A stretch of DNA of 64,000 nucleotides from Streptomyces sp. CB03234. GTDB lineage: Bacteria > Actinomycetota > Actinomycetes > Streptomycetales > Streptomycetaceae. The notes below the pieces were generated by a model. The model worked only from the letters and a program-made list of their open reading frames with translations, was not told the origin of the DNA and made no database searches. Within the stretch, counting starts at the first letter, position 1, and every line of letters begins with the position of its first letter. Of this stretch, positions 61,618-64,000 are shown one piece after another. Location of the stretch: contig NZ_LIYH01000008.1 of assembly GCF_001905885.1 (NCBI RefSeq), forward strand, positions 346,413 to 410,412, read 5' to 3'. A program made the position numbers and the translations under genes.

Positions 61618-61992
61618 TCAACCGGCCGACGCGGAGGGCTGGTTGAGGCCGATGACGTTTCCGTCGGGGTCACTGAACATGGCCTGGCGGCCCCACGGGG
61701 TGTTCTTGGGCCCGTCGACGGCGACGCCGCGCTCCTGGAGGCGGGCGCAGTCGGCGTCCACGTCGTCGGTGCGGAGCAGCAGTCCGCGGAGGCTGCCGGG
61801 CGGCATGGTGGGGAACCAGTCGACGAGGACGAGGCTGGTGTCCGCGCCCTTGGGGGCGACCTGCAGCCAGCGACCGTGGACGCCGGGCTGGTCCGCGAGG
61901 AGGTCGAAGCCGACCGTCTCCACGTAGAAGTCCTTGGCCTTCTCCTGGTCGGACACGGGGACGGAGAAGAGTTGTACATGCGAGATTGCCAT
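61618..61992 (-). CDS. VOC protein 3
   Basis: The product is 124 aa. It starts ISHVQLFSVPVSDQEKAKDF and ends AMFSDPDGNVIGLNQPS. WLQVAPKGADTSLVLVDWF is the central strand pair. It is the outermost recognisable gene of the cluster on the right. Together with the VOC proteins at 56.5 and 58.7 kb it makes three small binding-fold proteins, the same number as the TnmS1-S3 set I recall from tiancimycin. The ribosome binding site is weak, with AGGG about 10 nt upstream. Confidence 0.86.
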   Translation of the reverse strand: MAISHVQLFSVPVSDQEKAKDFYVETVGFDLLADQPGVHGRWLQVAPKGADTSLVLVDWFPTMPPGSLRGLLLRTDDVDADCARLQERGVAVDGPKNTPWGRQAMFSDPDGNVIGLNQPSASAG

Positions 61993-62379
61993 GGGCGCCG
62001 ACCCTAGGAGGCGGAAGCGGGCGCCCGGCCCAGCGTCGGCCCCGGGCCCCCCGGAAGGGTCGGGTCTTCCGCCGATCGGCGGAACCGGGCGCCAGGTCCG
62101 TGACGGCCGGTGACCGTCGTCCCCCCACACCCCGCGGGGTATCGCGGGGAGGCGGCCGCGCACGCCGCCTGCCCTCGCCCGGCCCGGGGCCCGCCCGGAT
62201 CCCCACCCGGGGCCGGACCGACCGGCGCCATGCGGGCGTCGGCGCGCTCGACGCCGACCACGCCCGTCGCGTCGCAGCGGGTCAGCGCACCCTTCCCCGC
62301 GGTTTGAGCGCCACCGGGGGCAGTTCGGGAGCGGGCAGCCGGCCTTTCCGCGTAGCCTTTCACTTCGCCGAAGCGGGTG
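61993..62379. other. 387-bp region without an intact gene
   Basis: High-GC DNA lies between VOC 3 and the integrase fragment. The integrase frame stays open through it, but the sequence (Pro/Gly/Arg-rich) no longer resembles an integrase. No promoter, repeat or RNA was identified. It is probably the junction created when the integrase gene lost its 3' part. Confidence 0.55.
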
Positions 62380-62717
62380 GTGGTCATCCAGTCGGCGTGC
62401 CTCATGGAGGCCGGGGCGAGGTCGCGCTGGCCGGCCTTCCACTCTGCTGCGTACTCCCCGAAGCGCATCGCCCCGTACTTCGCCACCCGCTCGGCCTTCG
62501 CCCTGCCACGCGGAGCCGCCTTCTTGGCGTTGTAGACATCCGTCAACCGCTGAATTGCCTCGTCCTGGGTGGCGAACCCGGACTCCTCTACCTGCTTCCC
62601 GGCCGCGTCCCGGTACCGAACCTTGTACAGGTGCGGGCACTTCGACCACCTGGACCGCGGGTGCTCGCAGTCCTTGAAGAACGTGCCCATACCGCGGGCC
62701 AGGGTCTTGCTCACCAT
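62380..62717 (-). pseudogene. 5' fragment of a tyrosine-type site-specific integrase
   Basis: From ATG 62717 the frame reads like the N-terminal arm-binding and SAM-like part of an actinomycete integrase. FFKDCEHPRSRWSKCPHLYK and RYRDAAGKQVEESGFATQDE are typical, followed by MRFGEYAAEWKAGQRDLAPA. After DLAPASMRHADW the family resemblance ends, and the catalytic Arg-His-Arg-Tyr domain is absent. The gene follows an excisionase relic, the normal order in AICE/pSAM2-type elements. It is non-functional as a recombinase. Confidence 0.82.
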
Positions 62718-62804
62718 GACAGAACAGAAGACCTCGTTGCTGCAGTTGGGCACAGAGGAAGCGTCGAAGCATCGAATCAACAGCTCTCGATGCATTCAGG
62801 GCCG

Positions 62805-63004
62805 CTAGCGAGCCGAGGTCTTCTGCCGCGTAATCCAATCCTCGACTTCCGAAACCCTAAATTGAATCTTGGCATTTCGACCGATACCGAATGTGTACGG
62901 AATCAAGCCCTGCCATGGGCGTTCTTATACACCCAGGCCACCGACATGTTCAGGTACTTGGCCGTCTCTCTTACGCCCATGAACCGGGACACCCTACGCT
63001 CCAT
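62805..63004 (-). pseudogene. frameshifted excisionase (HTH) gene
   Basis: From ATG 63004 the frame reads MERRVSRFMGVRETAKYLNM then SVAWVYKNAHGR, a clear excisionase-type helix-turn-helix. It then hits a TGA at 62905-62903. The homology continues in another frame with LIPYTFGIGRNAKIQFRVSE and ends at a TAG at 62805. One frameshift near 62905-62912 therefore breaks the gene. It lies directly upstream of the truncated integrase, matching xis-int order. Confidence 0.8.
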
Positions 63005-63385
63005 GAATTGCTGCCGATTGCGGGGGCGGCCCCTCTTTTAGCAAGGACCGATCATCCGCGAGCCGGCACCGCCAAGCCCGGCTACCGCGAACAACAACCA
63101 ATGGTGCGGACGATCGCCGGTTTGGCTAACCGGCGATCGTCGGCTATGTTGCGCGCCGCATCCGATGGGCCAACGGCCTGTCGGGCTGGCCGCAGTCAGG
63201 AAGCGAATCTGTATGAGCGCGGGGCCGGGGTCGCGTCATCTGCCACAAGCACCAGCGCAGACCTCATCGGTGAGGCGGTCAAGATTGCGCGTCACCAGGG
63301 GCTCGGGAACCCCTGTGGCCCGGGCCACGCGCCGCGTTGTAGCTCCAAGGGGTGCCGCAACATACACGAGGCACGATCACCCCCT
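63005..63385. other. 381-bp intergenic region in the mobile-element remnant
   Basis: No intact gene is seen. It contains a perfect 12-bp-stem hairpin (listed separately) and lower-GC DNA than the biosynthetic cluster. Nothing else was identified. Confidence 0.6.
63111..63139. terminator. perfect hairpin, terminator-like
   Basis: CGATCGCCGGTT and AACCGGCGATCG form a 12-bp perfect stem around a 5-nt loop. It lies about 110 bp upstream of the excisionase relic and 250 bp beyond the stop of the MazG-like gene. It may be a terminator or a recombination or binding site. Confidence 0.6.
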
Positions 63386-63691
63386 TCAGTCGCCGCTCGT
63401 CCTGATCTGCGCTCCGTGTTCGTTGCGCTCGTACGTACGCCGCTCGATCTTCTCGATCTTCCGGGTGACTTCTGATTCGAGGTCCAGACCGTTCATCTCC
63501 GCCACAGCGGTCAGGTAGAGGAAGACGTCGGCCAGCTCCTCTCCGAGGTCGGGAAGGCCCTTCCGCCAGGCGGTAAACACTTCGCTGACTTCGGCCGTCA
63601 GGAAGCCGAACTCCAGGGCCACATCGGTGGTGTTGAAGCCCTTCACGAGCTTGTTCTCCCAGGCGACCTTCTGGGTGGATGAGATGTCCAC
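63386..63691 (-). CDS. MazG-like nucleotide pyrophosphohydrolase
   Basis: The product is 101 aa, the size of single-domain MazG-like proteins. LTAEVSEVFTAWRKG and LGEELADVFLYLTAVAE give the ExxE...ExxD magnesium-binding pattern. The family hydrolyses (d)NTPs, acting in housecleaning or phage and element biology. GTG 63691 was chosen because GGAGGA lies just upstream; the longer frame is unlike the family. MazG-like genes are common cargo of integrative elements, which fits the neighbouring integrase relics. Confidence 0.8.
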   Translation of the reverse strand: MDISSTQKVAWENKLVKGFNTTDVALEFGFLTAEVSEVFTAWRKGLPDLGEELADVFLYLTAVAEMNGLDLESEVTRKIEKIERRTYERNEHGAQIRTSGD

Positions 63692-63743
63692 GACTCCTCC
63701 GGAGCGGTACAGCGGCTGCTGCCGCAGCCTTTGGCTGCAGTTC

Positions 63744-63940
63744 ATGGCTAACATCGGGCGGGCACCCAACACGATCGACGCGTACGGCCGTGCGGTCGAG
63801 GACCACCTCCGGTTCTGCGCCGCGGAAGGCACAGAGCCGCTATACGCGAAGCCGGACACGGTGGCGGCGTGGATCGGCGAGATGCTGGAGCGGCCACCCA
63901 GCAAGCTGCGTGGAAAGGGGGCCGCCCCGGCGGGTTCCGG
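63744..63940 (+). pseudogene. N-terminal fragment of a second tyrosine recombinase
   Basis: From ATG 63744 the frame gives MANIGRAPNTIDAYGRAVED and HLRFCAAEGTEPLYAKPDTV, the SAM-like core-binding domain of a phage-type integrase. It ends soon after RPPSKLRGKGAAP at a stop at 63971, without a catalytic domain. The sequence after about 63950 (GAGCGTGTCTCTCAG) is unlike an integrase. The upstream part overlaps the MazG-like gene's 5' region, so the original start may also be lost. Confidence 0.65.
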
Positions 63941-64000
63941 GCTAGAGCGTGTCTCTCAGATCTGGCTCTGAGTCCGTCAGCAGTGGCCGCACCCAGTCCG

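Overview
The window is high-GC actinobacterial DNA and looks like Streptomyces. GC at third codon positions is very high, GTG starts and 4-nt ATGA/GTGA gene overlaps are common, and the families present (DUF2243-CtaG pair, DUF6766, AraC/HxlR regulators, integrated-element remnants) are typical of that genus. It can be read in four blocks.

Block 1 (1-9.7 kb) is a small non-canonical NRPS locus. A leftward operon encodes an MFS exporter, a PCP-condensation protein, an unknown protein, a prephenate-dehydratase-like binding-fold protein, a GalE epimerase and a partial gene cut by the window edge. A divergent gene encodes a protein in the unusual order PCP-thioesterase-adenylation. The approximately 1.06-kb divergent region carries a clear cobalamin riboswitch pointing at the leftward operon, followed by a tiny ORF with a strong ribosome binding site.

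Block 2 (9.7-19.8 kb) is housekeeping and stress DNA: a hotdog protein, DUF2243 plus CtaG, a ferritin-like protein plus hemerythrin, an esterase, an SDR, a lipoprotein/27-residue peptide/DUF6766 micro-operon, and a RecQ-type helicase. Three of these transcription units have sequences resembling sigma-B-type promoters (GNNT-N14/15-GGGTA).

Block 3 (about 20.6-62.0 kb) is an enediyne biosynthetic gene cluster. The core is the conserved warhead cassette unbL-unbV-unbU-pksE-tebC (E3-E4-E5-E-E10), leftward at 42.6-31.7 kb, with a consensus promoter and an inverted repeat in front of it. Around it are a flavin reductase, START-domain cyclase-like and methyltransferase proteins (one a START-START-methyltransferase fusion), a free-standing ketoreductase resembling the PksE KR, two UbiB/ABC1 kinase-like proteins, two unknown conserved-looking proteins, tandem alpha/beta hydrolases, a P450, two Rieske oxygenases sharing a nearly identical DNA block, two SnoaL-like proteins, an FAD monooxygenase, three small VOC proteins, two MFS exporters and AraC/HxlR regulators. 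From memory of the literature, the VOC sequestration proteins and paired alpha/beta hydrolases resemble tiancimycin-type anthraquinone-fused enediyne clusters. The product is unknown to me.

Block 4 (62-64 kb) is mobile-element wreckage: a truncated integrase, a frameshifted excisionase, a MazG-like gene and a second, differently oriented integrase fragment. On the left, the cluster abuts fragments of an aminopeptidase P gene and a LuxR-type regulator. Broken genes on both sides suggest insertion or rearrangement at the edges.
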